Below are positions 18,919 through 29,115 of a stretch of 64,000 nucleotides of DNA, piece after piece (positions within the stretch are counted from its first letter, which is position 1; each line of letters starts with the position of its first letter). A model generated the notes under the pieces. It saw nothing but the letters and a program-made list of their open reading frames with translations, was not told where the DNA came from and made no database searches. Source of the DNA: Bacteroidales bacterium (GTDB taxonomy: Bacteria > Bacteroidota > Bacteroidia > Bacteroidales > Muribaculaceae); NCBI GenBank assembly GCA_015061085.1, contig SUXG01000008.1:20517-84516 (forward strand). Reading direction: 5' to 3'. Both the position numbers and the translations under genes were made by a program.

Positions 18919-18934
18919 CCAAAATATATAAGTC

Positions 18935-19801
18935 ATGAGAAAAATCATTTTAATGTTAGGTGTCGGCACTTTGTTGCTCGGTGCTTGTTCAAAACCGACA
19001 GAAAATGTCGATGCAGATTCGTTGAGAATTGCTAATCTTTCAGACGAATTACAAAAAGCGACAGACTATAAAGACTCTTTGCTTTTATTGATGGATGACA
19101 TCTATCAGGGAATGGACCAAATTAATCAACAAGAAGGATTGTTGAATAATCTTGGCGCTACCGGTGATAATGTCAATCGTCGCGAAGAAATACGTCAAAA
19201 CCTTGAAGTTATTCGCGAAAAATTACGTGCAAATCGCGAACTTTTGGCTCAAATGGAGAAAAAACTTGCTGCATCAAACGATAAAAATGGAGTCTTGGCA
19301 AAAACTATTGAAAATCTTAAAACTCAAATTTCTTCACAAGAAACTCATATCGCTCAATTAAATACAGAGTTGGAATCTGCAAGAACTAAAATTGCGCAAC
19401 TTAATGAGCAAGTAGAAGAAACTAAGGAGCAAATGGAAGCAGAAGTGGCTGAAAAAGAAAAAGCTCAGCAAGAAGTCGTTTCTACAACTAATCAACTTAA
19501 TAGAATCTATTATGCGATAGGTACTAATAAGGAACTTAAAAACAAGGGATTGATTTCAAAGAAATTCTTAGGAAAAACAAAAGTGCTTGAAGGTGAATTT
19601 GATAAAGAATATTTTACAGTCGGCGACAAGAGAAATCTTATGAATATCCCATGTGGAGATAAGAGCGTTAAGATTTGGACAAATCATCCTGATGGCTCGT
19701 ATGAAATTATTGAAAATGCGGATAAAACAAAGACAATAAGGATATTGGATGCCGATAAGTTTTGGAGCGTGTCAAATCATTTAATTGTACAAGTTGGCTA
19801 A
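18935..19801 (+). CDS. coiled-coil lipoprotein of unknown function
   Basis: A 288-residue lipoprotein with signal MRKIILMLGVGTLLLGAC (lipobox LGAC). Residues about 30-185 form a long coiled coil rich in E, K, Q and L. The C-terminal part of about 95 residues starting at LNRIYYAIGTNKELKNKGLISKK is a compact domain seen in many Bacteroidetes lipoproteins without assigned function. It may anchor or space something at the cell envelope. It sits between rsmI and the GH13 gene with short gaps. Confidence 0.75.
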   Translation: MRKIILMLGVGTLLLGACSKPTENVDADSLRIANLSDELQKATDYKDSLLLLMDDIYQGMDQINQQEGLLNNLGATGDNVNRREEIRQNLEVIREKLRANRELLAQMEKKLAASNDKNGVLAKTIENLKTQISSQETHIAQLNTELESARTKIAQLNEQVEETKEQMEAEVAEKEKAQQEVVSTTNQLNRIYYAIGTNKELKNKGLISKKFLGKTKVLEGEFDKEYFTVGDKRNLMNIPCGDKSVKIWTNHPDGSYEIIENADKTKTIRILDADKFWSVSNHLIVQVG

Positions 19802-19805
19802 ATAA

Positions 19806-21677
19806 ATGAAAATATATATTGTAGTGATACTCCTTGCTTTTGCCAATCTTATGGCATCGGCAAGGATTGTCGTAGATAAAATCGACCCTCCTCATTGGTG
19901 GGTGGGAATGAATGACAGTTCGTTGCAGCTGCAAATCTATGGTAAAGATATTAAGAGTGCCGATGTCGTTGTAGATGTGGATGGTGTAAAAATTGATAGT
20001 GTTGCACGACTTGATGGCAGTGATGATTATCTGTTTTTGTATCTCAATATTGCCGACGATGTAAAGCCGGGAGATATTCCTGTGGTGTTTAAGAAAGACA
20101 AAAAACAATTAAAGATAAACTACAATCTTCGTTCACGTGCTGCAGAGCTCAAAGGAGCACAAGGATTTTCTGCGGCAGATGTGATGTATATGATAATGCC
20201 TGATAGATTTGCTGACGCCAATCCGCAGAATAATAAGGTTGACTCGATGAAATTTCCGGTTGGAGCAAACAGACAAAATCTCAATGTGCGTCATGGTGGC
20301 GATATTGAGGGCATAATGAATCATATAGACTATATCGACTCGTTAGGAGTTACCGTTGTGTGGGTAAATCCTGTTTTGGAGAATGATATGCCGGGCGGTA
20401 GTTATCATGGGTATGCCACGACAGATTATTATAAAGTAGATCCTCGCTTGGGCACAAATGAAGATTATGCGGCTATGATCGATGCGCTTCATCGACGTGG
20501 TATCAAGACTGTGATGGATATGATTTTTAACCATTGTGGTAGTGAGCATGTGTGGTTCAAAAATCGTCCGTCGAGCGATTGGTTTAATTTCCCCGATGGA
20601 TATGTGCAGACAAACTATCGACTCTCGACTGTGACTGACCCATATGCTTCAGATTATGACAAACGATTGACAGTCGATGGATGGTTTGTGGAAGAAATGC
20701 CTGATTTGAACCAGAATAATCCACATCTGATGAAATATTTGATACAGAACTCTATTTGGTGGATTGAAGAAGTTGGTATTGATGGAATACGTATGGATAC
20801 ATATCCGTATGCTGACGCAAACCAAATGGGTAGATGGATAAAATCAGTCAAAGCAGAATACCCTGATTTTAATATCGTTGGTGAATGTTGGTTTGCAGAG
20901 CCTGCCGGAGAAGCTTATTGGCAAGCGATGTCAAAACTTTCAATTAATGGTGAGAATACACATTTGCCGGCGATTATGGACTTTCCGTTGATGGTAAAAT
21001 CGCGTGATATGGCTCCTTATAAAGAGCAGACTGATCCATGGAACGGATTGAATAAAATCTACGATCATCTTGCATTGGATTATATTTATCCTGATCCATT
21101 GCAGTTATTACGTTTCCTTGATAATCATGACACAGAGCGCTTCATCCTTGAAGAACCTGAGACATTGGCACAATGGAAGCAAGCGATTGCCCTGATTCTG
21201 ACAGTGCCGGGAATCCCTCAGATTTATTATGGTACAGAATTGTTGATGTCGGGCGACCGTCGTCCCGGTGATGGCAATGTGCGTCGTGATATGCCGGGTG
21301 GTTTCCCTGGTGATACGCTCAACGCATTCACTCGACATGGTCGCACCGATAAGCAGAACGAGGCATTCGACTTTATGAGCAAAATTCTTCATTGGAGAAA
21401 GAACAGCAAGGCTATAGCTGAAGGTAAAATGTTGCATTTTATGCCGACAAACGGGCTGTACTTATATCGTAGAATGACAGGTGATGACCAAGTTATTGTC
21501 GTGTTGAATGGTATCGATAAGGAAAACGAGGTCGATATGTCAAGGTATAAAGAAATCGTCACACCGGGCGAAAAGTTTGTCGATGTTTTGACCGGAGAGA
21601 CTATAGAGCTTATTTCAACAGATACAAACATACGACGTTTCTCTCCACGTCAAATAATGATTTTGCAAAAGCTATGA
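19806..21677 (+). CDS. secreted GH13 alpha-amylase (neopullulanase/cyclomaltodextrinase-like)
   Basis: A 623-residue glycoside hydrolase with an N-terminal signal peptide (to about residue 19), a beta-sandwich domain (residues about 20-110) and a GH13 barrel. The catalytic residues are in place: nucleophile D331 in GIDGIRMDTYPYAD, acid/base E360 in VGECWFAEP, and transition-state D442 in FLDNHDTERF. DMIFNHCG is region I. The pattern matches the SusA-like periplasmic neopullulanases that cut maltooligosaccharides. It overlaps the following SPOR gene by 4 bp. It is not next to the SusCD pair at 24.1 kb, so it may serve glycogen or starch separately. Confidence 0.92.
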   Translation: MKIYIVVILLAFANLMASARIVVDKIDPPHWWVGMNDSSLQLQIYGKDIKSADVVVDVDGVKIDSVARLDGSDDYLFLYLNIADDVKPGDIPVVFKKDKKQLKINYNLRSRAAELKGAQGFSAADVMYMIMPDRFADANPQNNKVDSMKFPVGANRQNLNVRHGGDIEGIMNHIDYIDSLGVTVVWVNPVLENDMPGGSYHGYATTDYYKVDPRLGTNEDYAAMIDALHRRGIKTVMDMIFNHCGSEHVWFKNRPSSDWFNFPDGYVQTNYRLSTVTDPYASDYDKRLTVDGWFVEEMPDLNQNNPHLMKYLIQNSIWWIEEVGIDGIRMDTYPYADANQMGRWIKSVKAEYPDFNIVGECWFAEPAGEAYWQAMSKLSINGENTHLPAIMDFPLMVKSRDMAPYKEQTDPWNGLNKIYDHLALDYIYPDPLQLLRFLDNHDTERFILEEPETLAQWKQAIALILTVPGIPQIYYGTELLMSGDRRPGDGNVRRDMPGGFPGDTLNAFTRHGRTDKQNEAFDFMSKILHWRKNSKAIAEGKMLHFMPTNGLYLYRRMTGDDQVIVVLNGIDKENEVDMSRYKEIVTPGEKFVDVLTGETIELISTDTNIRRFSPRQIMILQKL

Positions 21678-22192
21678 AAAAGCATGTAATTATTTATATG
21701 ATATTGCCGTTTGCGGTAGGATTATTCTCTTGCAAACCGACGGTAGATAACTACAAGGAGGCATACAATCTTGCGCTCCAAAAGGATCAAGGCGATATAG
21801 ATGATGAAATCTATCAGAAGATGAAGGATGAGGATGCCCCCAAAAAAACTATTGTGGGATCAGATACTATCCGTACGAAAATAGAACCATTGTCGCGCCT
21901 CAATATTGACGGCAGTCGTACACCACCATCTAATAAATTTAACGTGGTGGTAGGTATATATAAAATTAGTATTAATGCCAATGCCCACGTTGACCAACTT
22001 GTCAGCCAAGGCTATGAATCGTTTTTGCTAAAGAATACAGACTCGCAGTTCTATGTTGTGGCAGGATCATTCGATGAGATTGAGTTGGCGGCGAAATTTG
22101 TTAAAGCCTTTGAGAAAAAGCATAAGGGACAATATGTCGGAGTCGATGAGCCGGTCGTCGTAACTCCCTCTCACCTCATGAAGCGTTTTTGA
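21674..22192 (+). CDS. SPOR-domain lipoprotein
   Basis: A 172-residue lipoprotein (MKKHVIIYMILPFAVGLFSC, Cys at residue 20). After a charged linker the C-terminal 75 residues (NKFNVVVGIYKISINANAHVDQL..FYVVAGSFDEIELAAKFVKAF) fit the SPOR fold, which binds denuded peptidoglycan at division sites. Translation is coupled to the amylase gene by a 4-bp overlap. A role in the cell envelope is likely, but the coupling to the amylase is unexplained. Confidence 0.72.
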   Translation: MKKHVIIYMILPFAVGLFSCKPTVDNYKEAYNLALQKDQGDIDDEIYQKMKDEDAPKKTIVGSDTIRTKIEPLSRLNIDGSRTPPSNKFNVVVGIYKISINANAHVDQLVSQGYESFLLKNTDSQFYVVAGSFDEIELAAKFVKAFEKKHKGQYVGVDEPVVVTPSHLMKRF

Positions 22193-22214
22193 TACCTACA
22201 GTTGCTATATAAAG

Positions 22215-22254
22215 GAAGCTACACCTGCGAATGATGCAAGTGTAGCTTTCTTTT
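22215..22254 (+). terminator. intrinsic terminator after the SPOR gene
   Basis: GAAGCTACAC pairs with GTGTAGCTTTC, followed by TTTT. It probably ends the 16.1-22.2 kb transcript. Confidence 0.75.
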
Positions 22255-22300
22255 ATAGAGTGCGGCAGACTATAGTGGCGTTTGTCGCTTTGAACGTCGA

Positions 22301-23440
22301 TTAGTAGTTGCTGCCGTAGAAGACAGTGGTGAAATATCCGGCGTGACCATCGTCGGAACGTCCGTAGCCAAACTCCAATGTCACATAACCGGTCTGATTA
22401 CCACCCCACCAAGTGTAGCTGGTGATGCCGTTGTAGGAATTGTTGCTGACCGGTGAGCCGTAAAGCGAACAGAGTTGATTGTAAACGCTGTTGAATCTTG
22501 ACCTGCTTGATGAACTGCTCCAGTATTGAAGGCATGCGCTACTGAAAAGTCCGTCGTTGTAGTATAGCTGAACATCGTCCCATGTGTAGCCAAACTGAGG
22601 TACGCTGTTCATGTAGATAGCGTTGTTTGCATATCCCAATACATTGTAACCCATTTGTACAAGAGAGTTGATACTATAGTCGATGAACATACCGAATGGT
22701 ACGCCAAACAACATATCAATTACAGGCACTCCGGGGTGGCAGTGTATTGTCACCGGTGGCGGAGGAGGCAATGGGCGTGACCAGTGATAGTGGTAGTTGT
22801 GAGGAGGGGGTCCCCAATGGCCGCCACCCGGACGTGGTGGGTGATAGTCATGATGCTTATAGTCATGGTGTGGATGATGACCCGGAGGAGGTGCACTATG
22901 TCCGTGGTGACTTGGGTGTCCGTGGTTAGGATCGTGGCCATGTCCGCCCGGTTTGTGTCCCGGGTCATGGTGTGGCTTGTGGTCATGTCCGCCCGGATTC
23001 TTGCCATTATCAGTATGTTTGTGCTTATCATTACCCGGCTTCGGAGCCTTATTGTCTCTGTTTGAAGAGTTCGTGCGATTTTGGCTCTGAGGTTTACTAT
23101 TGCCCTTGTTGTTGCGATTATCTACTTTCTTATCATTGTTGTTGCGATTATTGCTCTTCGGATGAGTCGTTTCTTTATGTGTGATAGATTTTGATGTGCT
23201 ACTACCGGGGCGATTAGATGAGCCGACAGCCGACTTTTCTCTTTTTGTGTTCGCTTTCATGCCTTGTGTTGTCTTAGTATTGGCTTTTTTCCGGACATTG
23301 TTGGTTGGCGAACGATGCGATGTAGTCTTCTCTGTGCGGTGATTACCGCTGTTATTGCGATGTTGAGCTGCTGCATTGTTAATGCATAGTAGCGATATCG
23401 ACAATAGAGCTGTTCCAAAAATTAATCTGATTGGTTTCAT
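22301..23440 (-). CDS. secreted histidine-rich protein
   Basis: A 379-residue exported protein with signal MKPIRLIFGTALLSISLLC..AAAQ. Residues about 26-135 are basic and rich in N, K, S and T. Residues about 135-235 are an extraordinary His/Gly/Pro stretch with repeats such as HDHKPHHDPGHKPGGHGHD. A folded C-terminal domain of about 140 residues (VPVIDMLFGVPFGMF to the end) contains many Tyr, Ser and Trp. Metal or haem chelation at the cell surface is suggested by the histidines. I do not recognise the C-terminal domain. The direction is opposite to both neighbours. Confidence 0.7.
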   Translation of the reverse strand: MKPIRLIFGTALLSISLLCINNAAAQHRNNSGNHRTEKTTSHRSPTNNVRKKANTKTTQGMKANTKREKSAVGSSNRPGSSTSKSITHKETTHPKSNNRNNNDKKVDNRNNKGNSKPQSQNRTNSSNRDNKAPKPGNDKHKHTDNGKNPGGHDHKPHHDPGHKPGGHGHDPNHGHPSHHGHSAPPPGHHPHHDYKHHDYHPPRPGGGHWGPPPHNYHYHWSRPLPPPPPVTIHCHPGVPVIDMLFGVPFGMFIDYSINSLVQMGYNVLGYANNAIYMNSVPQFGYTWDDVQLYYNDGLFSSACLQYWSSSSSRSRFNSVYNQLCSLYGSPVSNNSYNGITSYTWWGGNQTGYVTLEFGYGRSDDGHAGYFTTVFYGSNY

Positions 23441-24148
23441 TGTTAGTAAATTTTGAGTGTTTACATTATTGACAAGTTTTTTTTGTAAGGTTTAATTGTT
23501 GGATGTAAAAAAAGGTCAATTTTTCTGAAATGTTAAATTCTATATTTTTTTAACTTAAAATATGATAGTTTGGATTTCGGTGTAAAATTTTTCAGGCAGA
23601 TTAATTGTGTGGATTTATTAATTAATTAAATATGTTTGGTTAAGGGTTTTGACAATTGTATATTTGATTTGGGTGGATTTAATGTATTGTGCTTGATTTA
23701 AGTAAAAAAAAGAAGATTTTATAGCAATTTGTCTGCTTGAGGTTTTTTGGGGGATATAGAGCCTGTTGTAGAACTTAATACAAAATAAAACATAAAATGT
23801 TAAAATGATTGAGGAATGTTGTTCGCTACAATTAAAAATATTAAATTTGTGTAAATTTATCATTGAGTATAATGCTTTAACGATAAATTCTTTATCATAG
23901 GATAATAATGTAACTCTTTGATGTTCAATTTCTTTATTTGGAGAGATTGGTTAAGCCAATGAGTTATTGTCTTGTGGTGAAAAATTTAAAGTAAATAAAT
24001 AAGAAGTTAAACGAAATGGAAAGCCCTTTGGTGCAAAATGGCGGTGGTTGCAATGTCGGCAGGCGTTGTGCCTTTGTGTCGTTTGACGGAAAAGAGTTTG
24101 ACAGTGAAAGTAATTCAATTTATAAATTTAAATCTAATTAATTAAAGT
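23441..24148. promoter_or_regulatory. 708-bp control region upstream of susC
   Basis: An AT-rich gap between divergent genes. A -7 box TAAATTTG lies at 23842-23849, which would give a leader of about 300 nt. A small hairpin GATAAA..TTTATC is near 23882-23897. The last 130 bp (24016 on) are markedly more GC-rich and contain a short open frame. The long leader suggests RNA-level control, as seen upstream of other SusC genes. Confidence 0.4.
24016..24141 (+). CDS. possible leader peptide or relic upstream of susC
   Basis: A 41-codon open frame (MESPLVQNGGGCNVG...) ends 7 bp before the susC ATG. Another frame of the same segment reads WKALWCKMAVVAMSAGVVPLC, which looks like a signal peptide. It is therefore either a leader peptide or the remnant of an older signal sequence. 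Codon use differs from susC. Low certainty. Confidence 0.25.
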   Translation: MESPLVQNGGGCNVGRRCAFVSFDGKEFDSESNSIYKFKSN

Positions 24149-27100
24149 ATGAGAAAACTGTTTTTAATCTTGATGGCAGTAGTCGCTTGTGCATGGAGTG
24201 CAATGGCACAAAATCGCACAATAAGCGGTATTGTTATCGACGCGGCTAACAATGAGCCTCTCATCGGTGCGACAGTCATGCCTAATGGCGGCGGACAAGG
24301 CACTGCGACCGACATTGACGGTAATTTTACATTAAGCGTTCCTGCTAATGTTAAGACAGCTACTGTATCTTATGTTGGTTACAAGTCACAAACTGTAGAT
24401 TTGAAAGATGGCATGACAGTGCATTTGGCATCTGAATCAACTACTCTTGATGACGTTGTGGTTGTGGCATACGGTACAGCGACAAAAGAATCTCTTACAG
24501 GTTCTGTTGCTGTAGTAGGTGCTAAAGAAATCGAAGACCGTCCTGTGACATCAGCGACAGCAGCTCTCGAAGGTAACGCTCCTGGTGTGCAAGTTAACTC
24601 AACAGTAGGTCAGCCGGGTACAGACCCTTCAATTCGTATTCGTGGTTTTAACTCAATCAATGGTTCTATGGCGCCAATTTATGTAGTAGATGGTGTGCCT
24701 TATTCAGGATCAATTGCTGATATTAACCCTGCAGATATCGAATCAATGTCTGTATTGAAAGATGCTGCTTCTGCTGCTCTTTATGGTGCGAAAGGTGCTA
24801 ATGGTGTAATCCTTATCACAACAAAACGTGCGAAAAAGGTAGGTAAAGTAGATGTAACACTTACAGTTCGTGAAGGTATCTACAATCGTGGTGTGCCTGA
24901 ATATGATAAACTTGCAGCAAATCAATGGATGGAAACAATGTTCCAAGGTGCTGTAAATGGTAACGTTACTTTGGGTACATATCCTACATATCAAGAGAAC
25001 TTTGACTATGTACGTCGTAACTTTATCAATGGTTATGCACGTAATAATATTTATGGTGTGGCAGAAGATCAATTGTTTGATGCTAATGGTAAATTGACTG
25101 TTGCTAATCCTCTTCCTGGTTATACTGACCTTGATTGGTGGGATGCTGTTTCTCGTAATGGTTTCCGTCAAGAATATAACGTGAATGCGGCAGCTGCTTC
25201 TGAAAAATATAATTTGTTTGCTTCTGTTGGTTATCTTAAAGAACAAGGTTACCTTCTTAAGACAGACTTCGAACGTTTCAGCGGTCGTGTAAATGCAAAC
25301 TTCAATCCAACATCTTACTTTAAGTTTGGTATTAATTTGAGTGCTTCATCTCAAGATTCTGAAACAGGTCAGTTTTCAGATACCGGTCTTGCAATTAACC
25401 CATTCTTGACAATGTTCCAAGCTCCTATTTATCCATACTATGCACACAATGAAGATGGTTCTATCCAATACGTAGATGGTGAGCCAGTATGGAATACAAA
25501 AGCTTCTTACTTGTCAAATCGTAACGTTGCATACGAACTTCGTAAGAACTTCTCAAGCTACAAGAACAACGTTATCGACGCAAGTATATATGGTACTGCT
25601 ATTATTCCTTATGGTTTTGAACTTACAGTTCGTGGTAATATGAACCGTACAAAGACAGACTACACTGACTATTCTAATAAAGAAGTTGGTGATGCTGCTC
25701 CTTATGGTTCTATTTCTAAAGAATTTGACAATATCCAATACCATACATTCATGCAGACTCTTACATGGAGTCACTATTATGGTGCTAATAACGAACATTT
25801 TGTAGATGTATTGCTTAACCACGAAAACTACCAATATTCAGTGGATTATTCATATATCGTAAATCAAAATGAAGATATTCCTGGACGTTATGGCCTTTCT
25901 AACTTTGCTCAAAACATGGCTACTCAAGGTGGTCTTTCAGGCGAAGAAAGAACAGAATCTTATCTTGGTCGTGTACGTTACAACTATAATGAAAAATATT
26001 ATGGTGAAGCTTCTTTCCGTCGTGATGGTTCTTCTCGTTTCCACCCGGATTATCGTTGGGGTAACTTCTGGTCAGTTGGTGGTAGCTGGGTAATTTCTAA
26101 AGAAAGATTTATGCAAAACCTTGACTGGATTAATTACTTGAAACTTCGTGCTGCATACGGTACAGTAGGTAATAATGCTGCTGCCGGCGCATATTCTTAT
26201 TGGTCACTATATGGCGTACAAACATATTCTGAAACAAACTACTATTATCGTGCACAATTAGCTGCTGAAGACTTGCAATGGGAATCAACAAATACATTCG
26301 ACGTTGCATTAGAAGGTACATTGTTTAACAACAGATTGAATTTCAGTGTTGGCTATTTCGATAAACGTAATGCTGACCTTATTTTTGCTGTTACAATTCC
26401 TAAGTCTGCAGGTTCTACTATTTGGTCTGGTGCAAACCAATCAATTTCTAAGAATATCGGTACGATGTCTAACCGTGGTTGGGAAATTTCTTTCAATGGA
26501 ACAATCATGAGAAATAAAGATATCAATTGGACTGCTAATATTGATGCTACATTCTTGAAGAATAAGATTGTATCGCTTCCTGAAGGAAAAGATATTAATG
26601 CATTCCCATACTGCTATTCAGAAGGTAGATCAGTTTATGAATTCTATACTTATGAGTGGGCTGGTGTAGATCAACTTACAGGTCAATCACTTTATTTGAT
26701 GAATCCGGATCACAAAGACTATCAAACTGTAAATGCTGAAGGTGAAACAGTATTTAACGAGGATCTTTGGAATCAAACTGTTGCAGATGCTGAAAAAGAT
26801 GGTAAGTATGTTTATTATAATGGTAAACATTATACAACAGATACATCATTCGCAACTCGTGAATGGCAAGGTTCTGCACTTCCAACAGTATATGGTTCAT
26901 TCGGAACAAACTTCTCTTGGAAAGGCTTAGGTATCGGCGTTCTCTTTACTTATAGCCTTGGTGGTCAAACAATGGATGGTAATTACGCATCTTTGATGTC
27001 AGCAGGTGGTGCAACATCAGCTCTTCATGTTGACGCATTGAACTCATGGGTTGCTGCTCCGGAAGGTATGACTGCTGATAGTCCAAATCGTATCGATCCA

Positions 27101-27400
27101 AATGGAATTCCACAAATGAACTTCCAAAATAGTATGTACAACAATGCAAGTAGTACATCACGTTGGTTGGTTGATTCTTCATGGTTGGTATTTAAGAATC
27201 TCTTGGTTTCTTATGATCTTCCACAAAAATGGGTACAACCACTTCAACTTCAAAACATAAATATTGCGTTTAGTGCTGATAACTTGTTTACAGTTTCTGC
27301 TCGTAAGGGTATGAACCCATCAAGCAGCTTCTCAGGAGGACAAAGCGCATCATTCGTTACACCACGTGTGTTCTCATTCCAATTAACAGCTAAATTCTAA
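24149..27400 (+). CDS. SusC/RagA-type TonB-dependent transporter
   Basis: A 1083-residue outer-membrane importer. It has signal MRKLFLILMAVVACAWSAMAQ, then a carboxypeptidase-regulatory-like domain (ISGIVIDAANNEPLIGATV..GNFTLSVP), a TonB box region (TLDDVVVVAYGTATKES), the plug (RIRGFNSING, PIYVVDGVPYSG, SVLKDAASAALYGAKGANGVILITT) and a 22-stranded barrel ending in F (SFQLTAKF). It is paired with SusD 31 bp downstream. Codons are strongly biased to GGT, CGT, TCT and AAC, as in ribosomal protein genes, so this is probably one of the most abundant surface proteins of the cell. No glycosidase or sensor is adjacent, so the nutrient (glycan, peptide or other) is unknown. Confidence 0.95.
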   Translation: MRKLFLILMAVVACAWSAMAQNRTISGIVIDAANNEPLIGATVMPNGGGQGTATDIDGNFTLSVPANVKTATVSYVGYKSQTVDLKDGMTVHLASESTTLDDVVVVAYGTATKESLTGSVAVVGAKEIEDRPVTSATAALEGNAPGVQVNSTVGQPGTDPSIRIRGFNSINGSMAPIYVVDGVPYSGSIADINPADIESMSVLKDAASAALYGAKGANGVILITTKRAKKVGKVDVTLTVREGIYNRGVPEYDKLAANQWMETMFQGAVNGNVTLGTYPTYQENFDYVRRNFINGYARNNIYGVAEDQLFDANGKLTVANPLPGYTDLDWWDAVSRNGFRQEYNVNAAAASEKYNLFASVGYLKEQGYLLKTDFERFSGRVNANFNPTSYFKFGINLSASSQDSETGQFSDTGLAINPFLTMFQAPIYPYYAHNEDGSIQYVDGEPVWNTKASYLSNRNVAYELRKNFSSYKNNVIDASIYGTAIIPYGFELTVRGNMNRTKTDYTDYSNKEVGDAAPYGSISKEFDNIQYHTFMQTLTWSHYYGANNEHFVDVLLNHENYQYSVDYSYIVNQNEDIPGRYGLSNFAQNMATQGGLSGEERTESYLGRVRYNYNEKYYGEASFRRDGSSRFHPDYRWGNFWSVGGSWVISKERFMQNLDWINYLKLRAAYGTVGNNAAAGAYSYWSLYGVQTYSETNYYYRAQLAAEDLQWESTNTFDVALEGTLFNNRLNFSVGYFDKRNADLIFAVTIPKSAGSTIWSGANQSISKNIGTMSNRGWEISFNGTIMRNKDINWTANIDATFLKNKIVSLPEGKDINAFPYCYSEGRSVYEFYTYEWAGVDQLTGQSLYLMNPDHKDYQTVNAEGETVFNEDLWNQTVADAEKDGKYVYYNGKHYTTDTSFATREWQGSALPTVYGSFGTNFSWKGLGIGVLFTYSLGGQTMDGNYASLMSAGGATSALHVDALNSWVAAPEGMTADSPNRIDPNGIPQMNFQNSMYNNASSTSRWLVDSSWLVFKNLLVSYDLPQKWVQPLQLQNINIAFSADNLFTVSARKGMNPSSSFSGGQSASFVTPRVFSFQLTAKF

Positions 27401-27431
27401 GAATTAATTGCAAAAATAGAAGAATATTAAT

Positions 27432-29096
27432 ATGAAAAAGAATATTTTAATTAAGGGTTTAATGGGGGTTGTCTTAGCAGGATCTATGGTATCTTGTTCT
27501 GAAGACTACCTTAATACAGAACCTCAAATGGCCGTTTCAGCAGCTGATGTGTATGCAACAGTGGATGCTGCTCGTAAGGGTATGATTGGTGTCTGCCGTG
27601 GTATGTACAACCAATGGCAAAGCATGGACCAAGGATTTAATGGTGAAGCATTTATCTCTAATTTCTATGGAGAAACTGCCGGTCAGGACTTTTATGAATA
27701 TTATTGGAGTTATATTGGTTGGAATGATCAAATGACTCTTGATTTTGCACAAGTGTCAGATTATAAGATGTGTAACTATGCATGGGCTTATGCTTACACT
27801 CTTATCGGTCAGGCAAATGATGTTCTTGGTGGTATCGATACAGCAGAAGGTGATGCTCAGGAGCGTAATTTTGTCAAAGCACAGTTGTTGACACTTCGCG
27901 CTCATGCATATTGGCGTTTGTTGCAAGTTTATGCTCCACGTTGGATTGATTCAAATGAAGGTAATACAGAATGTATCGTTATGCGTCTTGAACCAACTAC
28001 AGGAGATGCTCCATTGGTTACAATGAAAGCTGTGTTGGACCAAATGTATGCTGATTTGAATTTGGCAATCGAATTGTTTGAAAATTCCGGTTCTGTTAAG
28101 CGTTCATTTGGTTGGGAACCTGATTTGTCAGTATGTTATGGTACTTATGCACGTTTGGCGCTTTTGAAGGATGACTGGGAAACAGCTCAAGAAATGGCTA
28201 ATAAGGCACGTGCTAACTATCCAATTATGACAGCTGATGAATATCAAGCCGGTTTCAATATGCCAAATAACGAATGGATGTGGTATTCATCAGGTGATTT
28301 AGCTGATGAAATCTATTATTGGGCTCATGGTGTAACATACGCATGTAATGGTTATTACGCATGTAATAATCCTATTGGTGCCGGTGCTATCAATATTGAT
28401 ACTTACCGTCAAATTCCTGAAGGTGATATTCGTCGTAATCTATATTTGACAGAGGATAAGGTATCAAGTTTTGGCGCAGATAAATGGTATGACCCTGAAT
28501 TGATATCTGAAGTATCAATTTCTCCAAAAGATGATAAGGTTAATACGCGTAATTTAAGAAGTATCAGAAACTGGGCAGCAACACTTCCACAGGTTGCTGA
28601 ACATGGATTTAGTATGCCATACACAGCTGCAGATGCTGCTGAATCTAATGGTACAATTTGGCAACTTGGTGCACAATTTAAGTATTGGTGTCTTGATACA
28701 CGTGGTCGTGGCTATGTATCATTCATGCGTGGTGCTGAAATGCTTCTAACAGAAGCGGAAGCTGCTTATCATAATGGTGATGAAGGTACAGCAAAACGTC
28801 TCCTTGAAGAACTTAATGCACAGCGTAATGAAAATTACACATGTACAGTAGCAGGCCAAGCACTTCTTGATGAAATTCGTTTCTATCGTCGTATTGAACT
28901 ACTTGGTGAAGGTTTCAACTGGTATGACTTCAAGCGTTGGAATTTGCCAGTCGTGCGTCGTGCATGGGTAGCTAATGACCCAACTTCTGGTAACTATCCT
29001 ATTGTAGATGCTAAGGTTGTTCCTGTTGATGCTGCTAAGGGTTGGAGATATGCAATTCCAAAATCTGAAACAGACTATAATAATGCAATTAAATAA
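27432..29096 (+). CDS. SusD/RagB-type surface nutrient-binding lipoprotein
   Basis: A 554-residue lipoprotein with signal MKKNILIKGLMGVVLAGSMVSC. The tetratricopeptide-like SusD fold is seen in QAEDYLNTEPQMAVSAADVY-type N-terminal helices, AYTLIGQANDVLGGID, LRAHAYWRLLQVYAPRW, and the C-terminal RGAEMLLTEAEAAYHNGD..EIRFYRRIELLGEGFNWYDFKRW. It caps the SusC barrel and hands over ligand. The strong codon bias matches susC. The terminator right after it closes the operon. Confidence 0.95.
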   Translation: MKKNILIKGLMGVVLAGSMVSCSEDYLNTEPQMAVSAADVYATVDAARKGMIGVCRGMYNQWQSMDQGFNGEAFISNFYGETAGQDFYEYYWSYIGWNDQMTLDFAQVSDYKMCNYAWAYAYTLIGQANDVLGGIDTAEGDAQERNFVKAQLLTLRAHAYWRLLQVYAPRWIDSNEGNTECIVMRLEPTTGDAPLVTMKAVLDQMYADLNLAIELFENSGSVKRSFGWEPDLSVCYGTYARLALLKDDWETAQEMANKARANYPIMTADEYQAGFNMPNNEWMWYSSGDLADEIYYWAHGVTYACNGYYACNNPIGAGAINIDTYRQIPEGDIRRNLYLTEDKVSSFGADKWYDPELISEVSISPKDDKVNTRNLRSIRNWAATLPQVAEHGFSMPYTAADAAESNGTIWQLGAQFKYWCLDTRGRGYVSFMRGAEMLLTEAEAAYHNGDEGTAKRLLEELNAQRNENYTCTVAGQALLDEIRFYRRIELLGEGFNWYDFKRWNLPVVRRAWVANDPTSGNYPIVDAKVVPVDAAKGWRYAIPKSETDYNNAIK

Positions 29097-29115
29097 TATA
29101 TTGCAATAATTGTAA

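Noticed and set aside
22784..23184. Plus-strand ORFs opposite the histidine-rich gene
   Set aside because: They are composition shadows of the His/Gly-rich repeats on the minus strand and have no start signals.
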